Assembly (NCBI RefSeq): GCF_022668875.1
Contig: NZ_JAKGCR010000011.1
Coordinates: forward strand, 1 to 64,000
Direction: 5' to 3'
Origin: Domibacillus sp. PGB-M46
Lineage (GTDB): Bacteria; Bacillota; Bacilli; Bacillales; Domibacillaceae
DNA: 64,000 bases
Positions within the stretch are counted from its first letter, which is position 1, and every line of letters begins with the position of its first letter. The translations under genes were made by a program, and so were the position numbers. Below are positions 36,800-47,885 of this stretch, piece after piece. Under the pieces are notes generated by a model. The model worked only from the letters and a program-made list of their open reading frames with translations, was not told where the DNA came from and did no database searches.

Positions 36800-39700
36800 A
36801 TGAAGGAAGCATCAAGTGGACGGAGCCGCTTTTTAATCCTGCTGGACCAGCTTCGGCTAACAGAAGATGCAGTGGTCCGCCACTTTGAAGGAACCGAAAT
36901 CAAAAAATTAACCGTATTAAAACAGGAAAAAAAGTGGCATTTTGTATTTGCGGCCCCAGCGCTGATTCCGTGTAATGTTCTCATGCGGTTTGCCGATGCG
37001 CTGTCTGCTACATTTGCCACATTTGCCTCGGTTACTTTCTCAATGGAAGTGCAGGATCGTACATGTACACCTGAGTATATTATCGAGTATTGGCCGTATT
37101 GCGTCCGCCAGCTTGAAGGCATGGCGCCTCCGCTTTTAGCGGCATTAAACGGGCAAAAACCGGAAGTATCGGGGACCAAGCTTGTGATCCGCACCCAAAA
37201 TGAAATGGAAGGCATGGCGCTGAAAAACAAATATGGACGCCGTTTGTCCGAAGTGTATGAAAGTCTTGGATTTCCGCCGCTGACATTTGACATACAGGTT
37301 TCCCAAAACGAACGAAACGAAGAATATGAAAAGTTTTTAGAAGAAAAGCGCAAAGAAGATGCGGAACGGGCGCGTCAGGCAGTCATCGATATGCAAAACC
37401 GTGCAAAAGAGCAGGATGAGGTTCCGGAAGAATCCGGCCCTGTAACGATTGGTTATATGATCAAGCCGGATGCAGACTTTAAAAAGCTTGAAGAAATTGT
37501 TGATGAAGAGCGCCGGATTGCTTCAGAAGGGTATATCTTTGACGCAGAAACGAAAGAGCTGCGCAGCGGCCGTACGCTGCTCACTTTTAAGATTACCGAC
37601 TACACGGACTCCTTAATGGTCAAAATGTTTTCACGTGACAAAGAAGACGCTGCGATGTTTAACCGTATTAAAAAAGGCATGTGGGTACGTGTGCGGGGGT
37701 CTGTTCAAAATGACACCTTTGTCCGTGACCTCGTGATGATCGCCAATGACGTAAATGAAATTCGTTCCCCGACGCGGGAAGATACTGCAGAAGAAAAACG
37801 GGTGGAACTTCATCTTCATTCACCGATGAGCCAGATGGATGCCATAACCTCTATCAGCACATTAGTCGGGCAGGCAAAAAAATGGGGGCATCCGGCTATC
37901 GCTATTACCGATCACGCAGTGGCTCAGTCGTTCCCGGAAGCCTATAGTGCCGGAAAAAAACATGGCGTAAAAATTTTATATGGGATGGAAGCCAATCTCG
38001 TTAATGACGGTGTGCCGATCGCATACGAAGATGCCGACCGGGAGCTTGCTACAGACACGTACGTGGTTTTTGACGTTGAAACGACGGGTCTTTCAGCAGT
38101 ATACGATACGATTATTGAACTGGCAGCAGTCAAAATAACAGACGGTGAAATTATCGACCGGTTTGAACGATTTGCCAACCCGCATCATCCGCTGTCTGCA
38201 ACGACCATTGAACTGACCGGGATTACCGATGACATGGTACAAGACGCTCCCGAGATAGATGAAGTGCTCCGTGATTTCAAAGAGTGGACCGGGGATGCTA
38301 TCTTGGTTGCGCATAATGCTTCGTTTGATATGGGCTTTATTCAAACAGGCTACAAAAAGTATGGTATCGGCCGGACCTCAAATCCAGTGATTGACACACT
38401 GGAACTGGCACGTTTACTGTACCCGGATATGAAAAATCACCGGTTGAACACACTGGCGAAAAAATTTGATGTGGAATTAACCCAGCATCACCGTGCGATT
38501 TATGATGCGGAAGCGACGGGATACATCCTGCTTAAATTGTTAAAAGATGCAGATGAAAAAGGAATTAAGAAACATAACGAGTTCAATAACTTTATGGGAG
38601 AAGGCGGGGCCTATAAACGTGCACGCCCTTACCACTGTACGATTCTTGCCCAAAATGCAGAAGGGCTGAAAAACTTATTTAAGCTTGTGTCCCTCTCGCA
38701 TATCAATTACTTTTACCGTGTGCCGCGCATCCCGCGTTCTGTTTTGCAAAAGCACCGCGGCGGCTTGCTGATTGGCTCCGGCTGCAACAAAGGGGAAGTA
38801 TTTGAAGCGATGATGCAAAAAGGGATGGACGAAGCACGACAGGCTGCTGAGTTTTATGATTATTTAGAAGTGCAGCCGAAAGCCGTGAATGCGCCGCTGA
38901 TTGAAATGGAGCTTGTGCGTGATGAAGCAGGTCTTGAAGATATTATTCGAAATATCGTCACCATTGGAGAAGAACAAAACAAATTAGTTGCCGCAACCGG
39001 CAATGTTCATTATTTAAATGAAGAAGACAAAGTGTACCGCCACATTTTAATTTCATCTATGGGCGGAGCCAATCCATTAAATCGCCAGACGCTGCCGGAC
39101 GTCCACTTCCGGACAACGGATGATATGCTTGACGCTTTTTCATTTTTGGGGAAAGAAAAAGCGCATGAGATCGTTGTGGCCAACACGAATAAGATCGCTG
39201 ATATGATCGAAGAAGTCAAACCGATTAAAGATGATCTGTATACGCCGAAAATCGAAGGCGCTGACGAAGAAATGCGGGAAATGAGTTATGGTATGGCACG
39301 GAAGATTTATGGGGATCACCTGCCGGAAATTGTAGAAGCGAGGCTTGAAAAAGAATTAAAAAGTATCATCGGCCATGGATTCGCGGTTATTTACCTGATT
39401 TCGCATAAGCTGGTGAAAAAGTCGCTTGATGACGGTTACCTCGTTGGCTCACGCGGATCGGTCGGTTCGTCATTTGTTGCCACGATGACCGAAATAACAG
39501 AAGTAAATCCTCTGCCTCCGCACTATGTATGTTCATCGTGCAAAAAATCCGAGTTCTTTGATGACGGATCGGTCGGCTCTGGGTTTGACCTGCCGGATAA
39601 AGATTGTCCAAACTGCGGCATTCCCTACAAAAAGGACGGACATGATATTCCGTTTGAAACATTCCTTGGATTTAAGGGGGACAAAGTACCGGATATCGAT

Positions 39701-41110
39701 TTGAACTTCTCGGGTGAGTATCAGCCCCGTGCGCATAATTACACGAAAGAGCTGTTTGGTGAGGATTATGTATTCAGGGCCGGCACCATTGGTACGGTAG
39801 CGGAAAAAACCGCCTACGGCTATGTGAAAAAGTATGCTGAAGAATATACGAAGCAATACCGGAGTGCTGAAGTAGACCGTCTTGTATCTGGATGTACGGG
39901 CGTTAAGCGGACAACCGGACAGCATCCAGGCGGTATTATCGTTGTGCCGGATTACATGGATATATACGATTTTTCACCGATTCAATATCCGGCAGACTCT
40001 GATAAATCGGAGTGGAAAACGACCCATTTTGATTTCCATTCTATCCACGATAACCTGCTTAAGCTCGATATTCTCGGCCACGATGATCCAACGGTAATCC
40101 GGATGCTTCAGGATTTATCAGGCATAGATCCAAAAACGATTCCGACCGATGATCCTGAAGTAATGAAGATTTTCAGCGGCACTGAATCCCTTGGTGTAAC
40201 GGAAGAACAAATTATGTGTAAAACCGGTACACTTGGTATTCCGGAATTTGGTACGCGGTTCGTCCGCCAGATGCTTGAAGAAACAAAGCCAACTACATTC
40301 TCAGAGCTCGTTCAAATTTCCGGTTTGTCTCACGGAACAGATGTATGGCTTGGCAATGCGCAGGAGCTGATTCAAAAAGGCATCTGCCAGCTGTCTGACG
40401 TAATCGGCTGCCGGGATGACATTATGGTCTATTTGATTTACCAAGGGCTTGAACCGGCTTTTGCTTTTAAAATCATGGAATCTGTCCGTAAAGGAAAAGG
40501 GCTGACAGAAGAAATGGAAGAAGAAATGCGCAAAAATGAAGTGCCGGAATGGTATATTGATTCATGTAAAAAAATCAAATATATGTTTCCGAAAGCGCAC
40601 GCCGCCGCTTACGTTTTAATGGCCGTGCGGATCGCATACTTTAAAGTGCATTTGCCGCTTCTTTACTATGCTGCTTATTTTACGGTACGTGCGGAAGATT
40701 TTGATATCGATGTGATGTCAAAGGGCTCCTCCGCGATTAAAGCACTGCTTCAGGAAATTAACGCAAAAGGGCTGGATGCATCACCGAAAGAGAAAAATTT
40801 GATGACGGTTCTTGAGCTGGCACTTGAGATGGTAGAGCGCGGTTTTACTTTCAAAAAAGTGGATTTGTATCGTTCAAGCGCAGATGAGTTTGTCATTGAT
40901 GGCAATTCACTTATTCCGCCGTTTAATGCGCTGCCGGGTCTTGGGACAAATGCGGCTAAAAATATTGTGGCGTCCCGGGAACACGGTGAGTTTTTATCCA
41001 AAGAGGATTTACAGCAGCGCGGTAAGGTTTCGAAAACCATTATGGAATACTTGGAGAAAATGGGATGTCTCGATGCGCTGCCCGACCAAAACCAGCTGTC
41101 ACTGTTTTGA
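36800..41110 (+). CDS. polC: DNA polymerase III PolC, Gram-positive type
   Basis: Replicative polymerase of low-GC Gram-positives. Over 1436 residues it has an N-terminal domain, an OB-fold, a PHP domain interrupted by a 3'-5' exonuclease, then palm, thumb, fingers and helix-hairpin-helix regions. The exonuclease starts near residue 420 with [10 protein letters not shown]. The zinc-binding [10 protein letters not shown]...CPNC pair lies near residue 912, and the polymerase motif [17 protein letters not shown] near residue 960. Length and motifs are typical. Confidence 0.98.
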   Translation: MKEASSGRSRFLILLDQLRLTEDAVVRHFEGTEIKKLTVLKQEKKWHFVFAAPALIPCNVLMRFADALSATFATFASVTFSMEVQDRTCTPEYIIEYWPYCVRQLEGMAPPLLAALNGQKPEVSGTKLVIRTQNEMEGMALKNKYGRRLSEVYESLGFPPLTFDIQVSQNERNEEYEKFLEEKRKEDAERARQAVIDMQNRAKEQDEVPEESGPVTIGYMIKPDADFKKLEEIVDEERRIASEGYIFDAETKELRSGRTLLTFKITDYTDSLMVKMFSRDKEDAAMFNRIKKGMWVRVRGSVQNDTFVRDLVMIANDVNEIRSPTREDTAEEKRVELHLHSPMSQMDAITSISTLVGQAKKWGHPAIAITDHAVAQSFPEAYSAGKKHGVKILYGMEANLVNDGVPIAYEDADRELATDTYVVFDVETTGLSAVYDTIIELAAVKITDGEIIDRFERFANPHHPLSATTIELTGITDDMVQDAPEIDEVLRDFKEWTGDAILVAHNASFDMGFIQTGYKKYGIGRTSNPVIDTLELARLLYPDMKNHRLNTLAKKFDVELTQHHRAIYDAEATGYILLKLLKDADEKGIKKHNEFNNFMGEGGAYKRARPYHCTILAQNAEGLKNLFKLVSLSHINYFYRVPRIPRSVLQKHRGGLLIGSGCNKGEVFEAMMQKGMDEARQAAEFYDYLEVQPKAVNAPLIEMELVRDEAGLEDIIRNIVTIGEEQNKLVAATGNVHYLNEEDKVYRHILISSMGGANPLNRQTLPDVHFRTTDDMLDAFSFLGKEKAHEIVVANTNKIADMIEEVKPIKDDLYTPKIEGADEEMREMSYGMARKIYGDHLPEIVEARLEKELKSIIGHGFAVIYLISHKLVKKSLDDGYLVGSRGSVGSSFVATMTEITEVNPLPPHYVCSSCKKSEFFDDGSVGSGFDLPDKDCPNCGIPYKKDGHDIPFETFLGFKGDKVPDIDLNFSGEYQPRAHNYTKELFGEDYVFRAGTIGTVAEKTAYGYVKKYAEEYTKQYRSAEVDRLVSGCTGVKRTTGQHPGGIIVVPDYMDIYDFSPIQYPADSDKSEWKTTHFDFHSIHDNLLKLDILGHDDPTVIRMLQDLSGIDPKTIPTDDPEVMKIFSGTESLGVTEEQIMCKTGTLGIPEFGTRFVRQMLEETKPTTFSELVQISGLSHGTDVWLGNAQELIQKGICQLSDVIGCRDDIMVYLIYQGLEPAFAFKIMESVRKGKGLTEEMEEEMRKNEVPEWYIDSCKKIKYMFPKAHAAAYVLMAVRIAYFKVHLPLLYYAAYFTVRAEDFDIDVMSKGSSAIKALLQEINAKGLDASPKEKNLMTVLELALEMVERGFTFKKVDLYRSSADEFVIDGNSLIPPFNALPGLGTNAAKNIVASREHGEFLSKEDLQQRGKVSKTIMEYLEKMGCLDALPDQNQLSLF

Positions 41111-41117
41111 GGCGCGT

Positions 41118-41146
41118 TTGCAAAAAGGGTGCATTTATGGTATCCT
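41118..41146 (+). promoter_or_regulatory. sigma-A-like promoter of the rimP-nusA-infB operon
   Basis: TTGCAA (41118-41123) and TATCCT (41141-41146) are spaced by 17 bases, immediately after the polC stop. Transcription would begin near 41153 and give a leader of about 105 bases that contains the hairpin at 41177. Confidence 0.55.
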
Positions 41147-41176
41147 TACAGATGGAAATTGCATGATAACTCTCTT

Positions 41177-41205
41177 CGAAAGAGTGGGCCGCCCCCACTC
41201 TTTCG
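41177..41205 (+). promoter_or_regulatory. leader hairpin before rimP (possible attenuator)
   Basis: A perfect 12-bp stem (CGAAAGAGTGGG and CCCACTCTTTCG) with a 5-base CCGCC loop is followed by TGTTTGTTG. It lies between the candidate promoter and rimP. The T-run is imperfect, so it could be a moderate terminator for polC transcripts, an attenuator in the nusA operon leader, or both. Confidence 0.6.
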
Positions 41206-41258
41206 TGTTTGTTGCGGGGATGTTCCGAAACAAATTTTTTCATGCGGGAGGATAAAAA

Positions 41259-41732
41259 ATGAGCAAAATCATCGAAACGGTTGAACAAATCGCCGTACCA
41301 ATCATTGAAGAATTAAACCTCGAACTCGTTGAAACAGAGTATGTAAAAGAGGGGAAAAACTGGTTTTTGCGCCTCTACATTGACAAAGAAAACGGCGTGG
41401 ACATTGAAGAGTGCGCAGCAGTCAGCGAACGGCTGAGCGAAAAGCTTGATGCACTCGACCCGGATCCGATTCCACACAATTATTTCCTTGAAGTCTCATC
41501 ACCAGGGGCAGAGCGCCCGCTTAAAAAAGAGCAGGATTTCGAACGGGCTGTCGGCCGGCATGTGAACATTAAGCTTTATGAGCCAATTGATGGGGAAAAA
41601 ACATTTGAAGGAACACTTCTTTCGTTTGCAGATGGCGAGCTGACTGTAGAATATATGGTTAAAACCCGTAAAAAGCAAATAACGGTTCCACTTTCCAAAG
41701 TGGCAAAAGCGCGTCTGGCTGTCACATTTTAA
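41259..41732 (+). CDS. rimP: ribosome maturation factor RimP
   Basis: Assists 30S subunit maturation. The 157-residue protein shows the N-terminal alpha/beta domain with [20 protein letters not shown] and the signature [26 protein letters not shown] precedes the ATG. It is the first gene of the nusA-infB operon, as in most bacteria. Confidence 0.96.
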   Translation: MSKIIETVEQIAVPIIEELNLELVETEYVKEGKNWFLRLYIDKENGVDIEECAAVSERLSEKLDALDPDPIPHNYFLEVSSPGAERPLKKEQDFERAVGRHVNIKLYEPIDGEKTFEGTLLSFADGELTVEYMVKTRKKQITVPLSKVAKARLAVTF

Positions 41733-41774
41733 AAAAATTTAATAAGATATGGATGTAAGGAGGCTTTTTGGCCA

Positions 41775-42911
41775 ATGAGTTCAGAATTATATGATGCGTT
41801 GCTTTATCTTGAGAAAGAAAAAGGCATTGAGCGCGGTTTGTTAATTGAAGCAATTGAAGCAGCACTGGTCTCAGCGTATAAGCGCAATTTTAACCAGGCA
41901 CAAAACGTTCGGGTGGAGCTGAATTTAGAAGCCGGCTCAATGCGTGTGTTTGCCCGGAAAGAGGTAGTAGAGGAAGTATTCGACTTCCGTTTGGAAATTG
42001 CGCTGGCTGATGCAGTACAAATCAATCCTTCGTATGAAATTGGCGATGTGGTCGAAATGGAAGTAACACCAAAAGATTTTGGCCGGATTGCAGCTCAAGC
42101 AGCAAAGCAAGTTGTAACGCAGCGTGTTCGTGAAGCAGAACGCGGAATTATTTATTCAGAATTTATCGACCGTGAAGAAGATATTATGACCGGCATTGTA
42201 CAGCGCCAGGATGCCCGATTTATTTATGTAAGCCTTGGCAAAATCGAGGCGCTTTTGCCACAGGCAGAGCAAATGGCGAATGAAACATACAAGCCGCATG
42301 ATCGAATCAAAGTGTTTATTACAAAAGTGGAGCGGACAACAAAAGGCCCGCAAATTTATGTATCACGCACACATCCGGGACTTCTGAAGCGCTTGTTTGA
42401 AATTGAAGTGCCGGAAATTTTTGACGGCACTGTTGAAATTCGCTCGGTATCACGCGAAGCAGGCGACCGTTCCAAAATTTCTGTTCATGCAGAAAACCCG
42501 GAAGTGGATCCGATTGGCGCATGTGTCGGTCCGAAAGGCAATCGCGTTCAGGCAATCGTAAACGAGCTGAAAGGCGAAAAGATCGATATCGTTCAGTGGT
42601 CAGAAGATCCAGTTGTCTTTGTGGCTAATGCGCTCAGCCCGGCTAAAGTCGTTGAGGTTATGGTGGATGAGGAAAACAAAGCAACAACCGTTATCGTACC
42701 GGATTATCAATTATCACTGGCAATCGGCAAGCGCGGTCAAAATGCCCGTCTTGCAGCGAAACTAACCGGCTGGAAAATTGATATCAAAAGTGAAACCGAC
42801 GCTCGGGCAGCAGGCATTTACCCAAGCGGAAAAACAGCCGAGCAGGATGAAGACGATACGGAGCCGTCGAACAACAACCTTGAAGATTTCTTTTCTGAAG
42901 AAATCGAATAA
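41775..42911 (+). CDS. nusA: transcription termination/antitermination factor NusA
   Basis: RNA polymerase-associated factor controlling pausing, termination and antitermination. Domains in order are the N-terminal RNAP-binding domain (residues 1-125), S1 (about 135-200), and KH1/KH2 (about 230-345) with DPIGACVGPKGNRVQAI and LAIGKRGQNARLAAKLTGW. The acidic tail is short, as in Bacillus. The length is 378 residues. Confidence 0.97.
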   Translation: MSSELYDALLYLEKEKGIERGLLIEAIEAALVSAYKRNFNQAQNVRVELNLEAGSMRVFARKEVVEEVFDFRLEIALADAVQINPSYEIGDVVEMEVTPKDFGRIAAQAAKQVVTQRVREAERGIIYSEFIDREEDIMTGIVQRQDARFIYVSLGKIEALLPQAEQMANETYKPHDRIKVFITKVERTTKGPQIYVSRTHPGLLKRLFEIEVPEIFDGTVEIRSVSREAGDRSKISVHAENPEVDPIGACVGPKGNRVQAIVNELKGEKIDIVQWSEDPVVFVANALSPAKVVEVMVDEENKATTVIVPDYQLSLAIGKRGQNARLAAKLTGWKIDIKSETDARAAGIYPSGKTAEQDEDDTEPSNNNLEDFFSEEIE

Positions 42912-42925
42912 GGAGGCGTACTGCA

Positions 42926-43201
42926 ATGCCAATGCCTAAAAAAGTGCCGCTTAGAAAGTGTGCGGCAACAGGAGAAATGAAACCAAAAAAAGAAATGATT
43001 CGCATTGTCCGGTCGAAGGAAGGCGAAGTTTCCGTTGACCCAACCGGCAAAAAATCGGGACGGGGCACTTATGTTTCCCGGACAAAAGAAGCAGTGGAAG
43101 CAGCTCAAAAGAAAAATGTGCTGGCACGGCAGCTGAGTGCGGAAGTGCCGCCATCTATTTATGAGGAATTATTTGAGCTTGTAGCGAAAGGCAACGACTG
43201 A
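42926..43201 (+). CDS. rnpM: YlxR family RNA-binding protein (RNase P modulator RnpM)
   Basis: Small basic protein of 91 residues with the YlxR signature [20 protein letters not shown] and GRGTYVS. Members of this family between nusA and rplGA have been described as RNA-binding modulators of RNase P (RnpM). GGAGG lies 8 bases before the ATG at 42926. The next gene begins 1 base after its stop. Confidence 0.92.
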   Translation: MPMPKKVPLRKCAATGEMKPKKEMIRIVRSKEGEVSVDPTGKKSGRGTYVSRTKEAVEAAQKKNVLARQLSAEVPPSIYEELFELVAKGND

Positions 43202-43202
43202 G

Positions 43203-43511
43203 ATGGCCGTACATCCATGGGCTTCGTTTCTCGGTCTTGCCAACCGGGCCGGCAAGCTGATTACCGGTGAAGAACTGACCGTAAAAGAAATACAGCGCGG
43301 GAATGCAAAACTGGTTCTTTTATCGAAAGATGCATCCCGCAACACAGAAAAGAAAATAACGGATAAAGCAGCTTTTTACAAAGTGCCGGTGCGCCGCGTA
43401 GAAAATCGCGAAGTACTCGGACAGGCCATTGGCAAAGAAGCGCGTGTCGTTGTGGCGGTAACGGACACCGGTTTTGCTAAAAAGCTTAAAACGCTTATCG
43501 AGGAGGAGTGA
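43203..43511 (+). CDS. rplGA: L7Ae-family K-turn binding protein (YlxQ)
   Basis: L7Ae/L30e-fold protein of 102 residues that binds kink-turn RNA. The pattern [15 protein letters not shown] near the start and [18 protein letters not shown] match YlxQ/RplGA. It follows rnpM directly. Its stop codon lies at the left edge of a 7-bp hairpin (TGACAGA/TCTGTCA at 43509-43527) that sits just before the infB ribosome binding site. Confidence 0.93.
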   Translation: MAVHPWASFLGLANRAGKLITGEELTVKEIQRGNAKLVLLSKDASRNTEKKITDKAAFYKVPVRRVENREVLGQAIGKEARVVVAVTDTGFAKKLKTLIEEE

Positions 43512-43542
43512 CAGAAGCGATCTGTCATGACAAGGAGGCTGT

Positions 43543-45528
43543 TTGAATTTGAATAATAAACCGAATAATCAACAATCAACTACGAACAAATCGGCGGGAA
43601 ACCGTGGGCCGGCAAAGCCGAAGCCAACAGGTTCTAGACCAGGCCAGCAAAAGCAGGGCGGTTCAAAACCGGGTTCCCGGGGTATTAACGGCGGGCCGCG
43701 CGGGAAAGGCCGTTCCGGTGGACAGCGAAAAGGAGCCCCGAAACAGCCAATTCCAGTGAAAAAGAAAGAAATTCCGGAAAAAATTGTTTTCTCCGGTTCT
43801 TTAACAGTAGGCGAGCTTGCCAAGAAAATGAACGTTGAACCATCTGATGTCATTAAAAAGTTGTTTATGCTCGGCGTAATGGCAACGATCAACCAGGAGC
43901 TTGATAAGGATGCCATTGAACTTGTGGCAGGCGAGTTTAACGTAGAAGTAGAAGAAGAAATTTTAATCGATAAAGCGGATCTTGAAACATATTTTGAAGA
44001 AGAAGATTCTGAAGAAACTGCGGTTGAACGTCCGGCTGTTGTAACGATTATGGGTCACGTTGACCATGGAAAAACGACACTTTTGGATTCTATCCGTAAC
44101 ACAAAAGTAACAGAAGGCGAAGCTGGTGGTATTACGCAGCATATCGGTGCCTATCAAGCTGAAGCAAACGGCAAAAAGATTACATTCCTAGACACACCAG
44201 GACACGCTGCGTTTACAACAATGCGTGCACGTGGTGCGAAGGTAACCGATATTACCATTCTTGTAGTGGCAGCAGATGACGGTGTTATGCCGCAGACCGT
44301 TGAAGCCATCAACCACGCAAAAGCAGCAGAAGTGCCAATTATCGTCGCTGTAAACAAAATTGATAAGCCGGCTGCAAATCCGGATCGTGTGATGCAGGAA
44401 TTAACAGAGCATGGACTTGTTCCTGAAGCATGGGGTGGCGATACCATCTTTGTTCCTCTTTCAGCAAAACACGGAGAAGGTATTGATACATTGCTAGAGA
44501 TGATTCTTCTTGTTGCGGAAGTGGAAGAATTAAAAGCAGATCCAAAACGAAAAGCAATGGGTACAGTTATTGAAGCCGAGCTGGATAAAGGCCGCGGTTC
44601 TGTAGCAACATTGCTTGTTCAAAACGGCACGTTAAATGTCGGTGACCCGATTGTTGTTGGAAACACATTTGGCCGTGTCCGTGCCATGGTAAACGACATT
44701 GGCCGCCGTGTTAAAACAGCTGGCCCATCTACCCCGGTTGAAATTACCGGATTGAATGAAGTGCCGCTTGCAGGTGATCGATTCGTCGTATTCGAAGACG
44801 AGAAAACAGCACGTCAAATCGGGGAATCCCGTGCGCAGGATGCTCTTTTGGCACAACGGAGCGAGAAAACAAAAGTCAGCCTTGATAACCTGTTTGAACA
44901 TATGAAACAAGGGGAAATGAAAGATTTAAACATCGTTTTAAAAGCTGATGTACAAGGATCGGTTGAAGCGGTAGCGGCTGCTCTTCAAAAAATTGAAGTA
45001 GAAGGCGTAAACGTAAAAATCATCCATACCGGTGCCGGTGCGATTACAGAATCAGATATTATTTTGGCTTCTGCTTCAAATGCTATCGTTATTGGATTCA
45101 ATGTGCGTCCGGATGTGAATGCAAAACGCACGGCGGAAGCGGAAGAAGTAGAAGTACGTCTGCATCGTATTATCTACAAAGTCATCGAAGAAATCGAGGC
45201 TGCGATGAAAGGAATGCTTGATCCGGAATTTGAAGAAAAAATTATCGGACAAGCGGAAGTACGCCAGACATTCAAAGTGTCTAAAATCGGTACGATTGCG
45301 GGAAGCTATGTAACAGAAGGGAAAATCACACGTGATTCAGGCGTCCGCTTGATTCGCGACGGCATCGTTATTTTCGAAGGAGAAGTCGATGCGCTGAAAC
45401 GCTTCAAAGATGATGCAAAAGAAGTCGCGCAGGGCTATGAGTGCGGGATTACTATTCGTGGCTTTAATGATGTCAAAGAAGGCGATGTTATTGAAGCGTT
45501 TATCGAACAGGAAATCGAACGTAAGTAA
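43543..45528 (+). CDS. infB: translation initiation factor IF-2 (short N-terminus)
   Basis: GTPase that places fMet-tRNA on the 30S subunit. After a low-complexity Asn/Gly/Lys/Arg-rich segment (residues 1-80) comes one IF2_N domain (about 82-135), then the G domain with [10 protein letters not shown] near residue 173, NKIDKP, and domains II-IV. The first IF2_N domain, usual at the extreme N-terminus in Bacillus (MRVYEYAK-type), is absent, and a stop codon at 43528 excludes a longer start in frame. The start is TTG, at 43543 or 43549; AAGGAGG at 43532-43538 allows either. The length of 661 residues compares with more than 700 in related bacilli. Confidence 0.96.
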   Translation: MNLNNKPNNQQSTTNKSAGNRGPAKPKPTGSRPGQQKQGGSKPGSRGINGGPRGKGRSGGQRKGAPKQPIPVKKKEIPEKIVFSGSLTVGELAKKMNVEPSDVIKKLFMLGVMATINQELDKDAIELVAGEFNVEVEEEILIDKADLETYFEEEDSEETAVERPAVVTIMGHVDHGKTTLLDSIRNTKVTEGEAGGITQHIGAYQAEANGKKITFLDTPGHAAFTTMRARGAKVTDITILVVAADDGVMPQTVEAINHAKAAEVPIIVAVNKIDKPAANPDRVMQELTEHGLVPEAWGGDTIFVPLSAKHGEGIDTLLEMILLVAEVEELKADPKRKAMGTVIEAELDKGRGSVATLLVQNGTLNVGDPIVVGNTFGRVRAMVNDIGRRVKTAGPSTPVEITGLNEVPLAGDRFVVFEDEKTARQIGESRAQDALLAQRSEKTKVSLDNLFEHMKQGEMKDLNIVLKADVQGSVEAVAAALQKIEVEGVNVKIIHTGAGAITESDIILASASNAIVIGFNVRPDVNAKRTAEAEEVEVRLHRIIYKVIEEIEAAMKGMLDPEFEEKIIGQAEVRQTFKVSKIGTIAGSYVTEGKITRDSGVRLIRDGIVIFEGEVDALKRFKDDAKEVAQGYECGITIRGFNDVKEGDVIEAFIEQEIERK

Positions 45529-45552
45529 CCTTCGTCCCAAGGAGTGAGAAGT

Positions 45553-45903
45553 ATGTCAATGCGTTCTAATCGTGTGGCGGAACAAATGAAAAAAGAACTG
45601 ACGGAAATTTTAAGCCGGAAAGTTAAAGATCCCCGTATCGGATTTCTAACCGTAACGGATGTAGAGGTTACCGGAGATCTGCAGCAGGCAACCGTTTATA
45701 TTACGGTGCTTGGCGGTGAAGAAGAGCGGGAGGGCACACTGAAGGCATTAGCGAAAGCAAAAGGATTTATCCGTTCTGAACTTGGAACTCGAATCCGCCT
45801 TCGCAAAACCCCGGAGCTTATGTTTGAGTTTGATGAATCAGTTGCGTACGGAAACAAAATCGATACGCTGCTGCGGGAATTAAGAGACTCAGACCCGTCG
45901 TAA
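45553..45903 (+). CDS. rbfA: ribosome-binding factor A
   Basis: 30S maturation factor with a KH-like fold. The 116-residue protein shows [35 protein letters not shown] and [15 protein letters not shown] start at ATG 45553 after AAGGAG; the GTG at 45544 overlaps that site. It follows infB after 24 bases. In B. subtilis ylxP lies between infB and rbfA, but no such gene is present here. Confidence 0.96.
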   Translation: MSMRSNRVAEQMKKELTEILSRKVKDPRIGFLTVTDVEVTGDLQQATVYITVLGGEEEREGTLKALAKAKGFIRSELGTRIRLRKTPELMFEFDESVAYGNKIDTLLRELRDSDPS

Positions 45904-45910
45904 TACAAAA

Positions 45911-45965
45911 AGAGCGCCTTGAGAAGCAGCAGGAATGTCGGCTGCTTGATCAGGCGCTTTTTTTT
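45911..45965 (+). terminator. terminator between rbfA and truB
   Basis: The outer arms AGCGCCT (45913-45919) and AGGCGCT (45952-45958) enclose a second stem AAGCAGC/GCTGCTT, and TTTTTTT follows. It is a long two-part hairpin with a strong T-run. truB follows 24 bases later without an obvious promoter, so some read-through is likely. Confidence 0.8.
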
Positions 45966-45988
45966 GACAGCAAAAGGAGGCTTGGAGT

Positions 45989-46882
45989 ATGAATGGCATT
46001 TTGCCGCTATGGAAAGAAAAAGGAATGACATCACATGACTGTGTATTTAAAGCCCGTAAAATTCTTCGTACGAAAAAAGTAGGCCACACGGGTACACTCG
46101 ATCCCGATGTAGAAGGCGTGCTTCCTCTTTGTATCGGGACAGCAACGAGACTCGCTGAATATATTACCGACAGTGGAAAAACCTATGAGGCAGAAGTAAC
46201 CATTGGCTTTTCAACAGAAACAGAGGATGCGTCTGGAGCAGTGGTGGAGTCAAAGGCGGTTGACCGGTCTATTACGGATGCCGAGCTTGAAAGTGTGCTC
46301 CAAAACCTCACTGGTGAAATTGAGCAAACACCACCTATGTACTCGGCTGTAAAAGTGAACGGCAGGCGCTTATATGAATATGCACGGGCCGGACAAAAGG
46401 TAGAGCGCCCGTCACGGATCGTCTCTATTTACAGCATTGAGCGAATCAGCCCGATCGAACAGGAAAATGAAAAAGTCCGCTTTTCCATTCGCGTTTCTTG
46501 CGGGAAAGGGACCTATATTCGAACTTTGGCTGTAATGATTGGCGAAAAGCTCGGCTACCCGGCGCATATGTCACGCTTAGTACGCACCCATTCAGGGGGC
46601 TTTGGTGAAGACGACTGCGTCACGCTGTCTGTGCTGGCGGAACGGGCTCCAGAGGACGTCCTAAAGCCGGTTGAAACAGCGGTTTCTCATTTGCCGAAGT
46701 GGATCGTAAATGATACAGTAGCAGTAAAGGTAAAGAATGGGGCTGTTTTGTCGAAGCCTGCCCAGTGGCCGGCTGGGGAGTCCGAAGCAGCTGTTTATTT
46801 AAACGGGGAACTATTGGCCATCTACCAGATTCATCCGGAAAAAACAGGGCTGATCAAGCCGGTTAAAGTGATGCCACAATGA
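45989..46882 (+). CDS. truB: tRNA pseudouridine(55) synthase TruB
   Basis: Makes pseudouridine 55 in the T-loop of tRNAs. The catalytic Asp is residue 38 in KVGHTGTLDPDVEGVLPLC. The later motif YIRTLAVMIGEKLGYPAHMS and the C-terminal PUA-like region are present. The length is 297 residues. AAAGGAGG precedes the ATG, and ribF follows after 22 bases. Confidence 0.97.
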   Translation: MNGILPLWKEKGMTSHDCVFKARKILRTKKVGHTGTLDPDVEGVLPLCIGTATRLAEYITDSGKTYEAEVTIGFSTETEDASGAVVESKAVDRSITDAELESVLQNLTGEIEQTPPMYSAVKVNGRRLYEYARAGQKVERPSRIVSIYSIERISPIEQENEKVRFSIRVSCGKGTYIRTLAVMIGEKLGYPAHMSRLVRTHSGGFGEDDCVTLSVLAERAPEDVLKPVETAVSHLPKWIVNDTVAVKVKNGAVLSKPAQWPAGESEAAVYLNGELLAIYQIHPEKTGLIKPVKVMPQ

Positions 46883-46904
46883 CAGAGAGACAGGTGTGAA
46901 ATGT

Positions 46905-47867
46905 ATGGATGTTATTATGCTGCGGCACCCGCACAGCCATAAAAAAGAAGAACTCGAACCGATAGCGCTTGCGCTTGGTTTTTTTGACGGGGTACATAAA
47001 GGGCATCAACAGGTGATCTCTGCTGCTAAAAAAACGGCGGATATGCACGGCTGGAAAAGTGCCGTGATGACGTTTGATCCTCATCCGTCTGTTGTTCTTG
47101 GCAGAAAGCATCAGCATATCCGCTATATTACTCCTCTTGAGGAAAAAAAGCGTTTGATCGCTGATCTCGGTATTGACTATTTGTTCGTGGTCCGATTTAC
47201 GTCTGATTTTGCAGCCCTCGAACCACAGCAGTTTGTAGACCAGTATATCATTGGTTTAAATGTTCAGCACGTGACGGCCGGTTTTGATTATACATACGGC
47301 CGCCTTGGAAAAGGAACGATGGAAACCTTACTGTTTCATTCGCGCGGGGCATTTGCTTTTACATCTGTTGATAAGCTTGAATTTGGGGAGGAAAAAGTAA
47401 GTTCGACCAAAATAAGAGCGCTGCTTTCGGAAGGACTTGTACGCGATGCGTCCGATTTACTCGGCCGCCCTTACCGGATGCATGGGACGGTTATTCACGG
47501 TGATAAACGCGGCCGGAAAATGGGTTTTCCCACCGCGAATATCGAACCCGATGATGATTATTTTCTGCCACGCACCGGTGTATACGCCGTGAAAATCCGT
47601 GTGAAAAATGAGTGGCGTGAAGGGGTGTGCAATGTTGGGTTCCGTCCGACATTTAAAAGTCCGGACAAGCCGGTTTTATCAATCGAAGTGCATATTTTTC
47701 AGTATACGGGGGATATTTACGGAGAAGAAGTGGAAGTGGACTGGTTTATTCGGCTGCGCGGGGAGCAGAAGTTTAGTGGTATTGAAGAGCTGGCTGCACA
47801 AATTGAACGGGATAAAAAAGCAGCTGTGCTTTTCTTCGACAGCAAACGTCTTGACGAAGAAGCATAA
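46905..47867 (+). CDS. ribF: bifunctional riboflavin kinase/FAD synthetase
   Basis: Converts riboflavin to FMN and FAD; the B. subtilis gene is named ribC. The N-terminal FAD synthetase half has LGFFDGVHKGHQQVI and MTFDPHPSVVLG. The C-terminal kinase half has GRKMGFPTANI and the conserved GVCNVGFRPTF. ATG 46905 lies 8 bases after AGGTG; an upstream GTG at 46896 overlaps it. The length is 320 residues. Its last codons overlap the rpsO promoter. Confidence 0.95.
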   Translation: MDVIMLRHPHSHKKEELEPIALALGFFDGVHKGHQQVISAAKKTADMHGWKSAVMTFDPHPSVVLGRKHQHIRYITPLEEKKRLIADLGIDYLFVVRFTSDFAALEPQQFVDQYIIGLNVQHVTAGFDYTYGRLGKGTMETLLFHSRGAFAFTSVDKLEFGEEKVSSTKIRALLSEGLVRDASDLLGRPYRMHGTVIHGDKRGRKMGFPTANIEPDDDYFLPRTGVYAVKIRVKNEWREGVCNVGFRPTFKSPDKPVLSIEVHIFQYTGDIYGEEVEVDWFIRLRGEQKFSGIEELAAQIERDKKAAVLFFDSKRLDEEA

Positions 47868-47879
47868 ATTTCTTATAAT
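47851..47879 (+). promoter_or_regulatory. strong sigma-A promoter of rpsO
   Basis: TTGACG (47851-47856) and a perfect TATAAT (47874-47879) are separated by 17 bases. The -35 element lies inside the 3' end of ribF. Transcription would begin near 47886, giving a leader of about 90 bases before rpsO. Confidence 0.75.
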
Positions 47880-47885
47880 AAGAAG

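Noticed and set aside
46883-46904. FMN riboswitch before ribF
   Set aside because: The gap is 22 bases, far too short for an RFN element.
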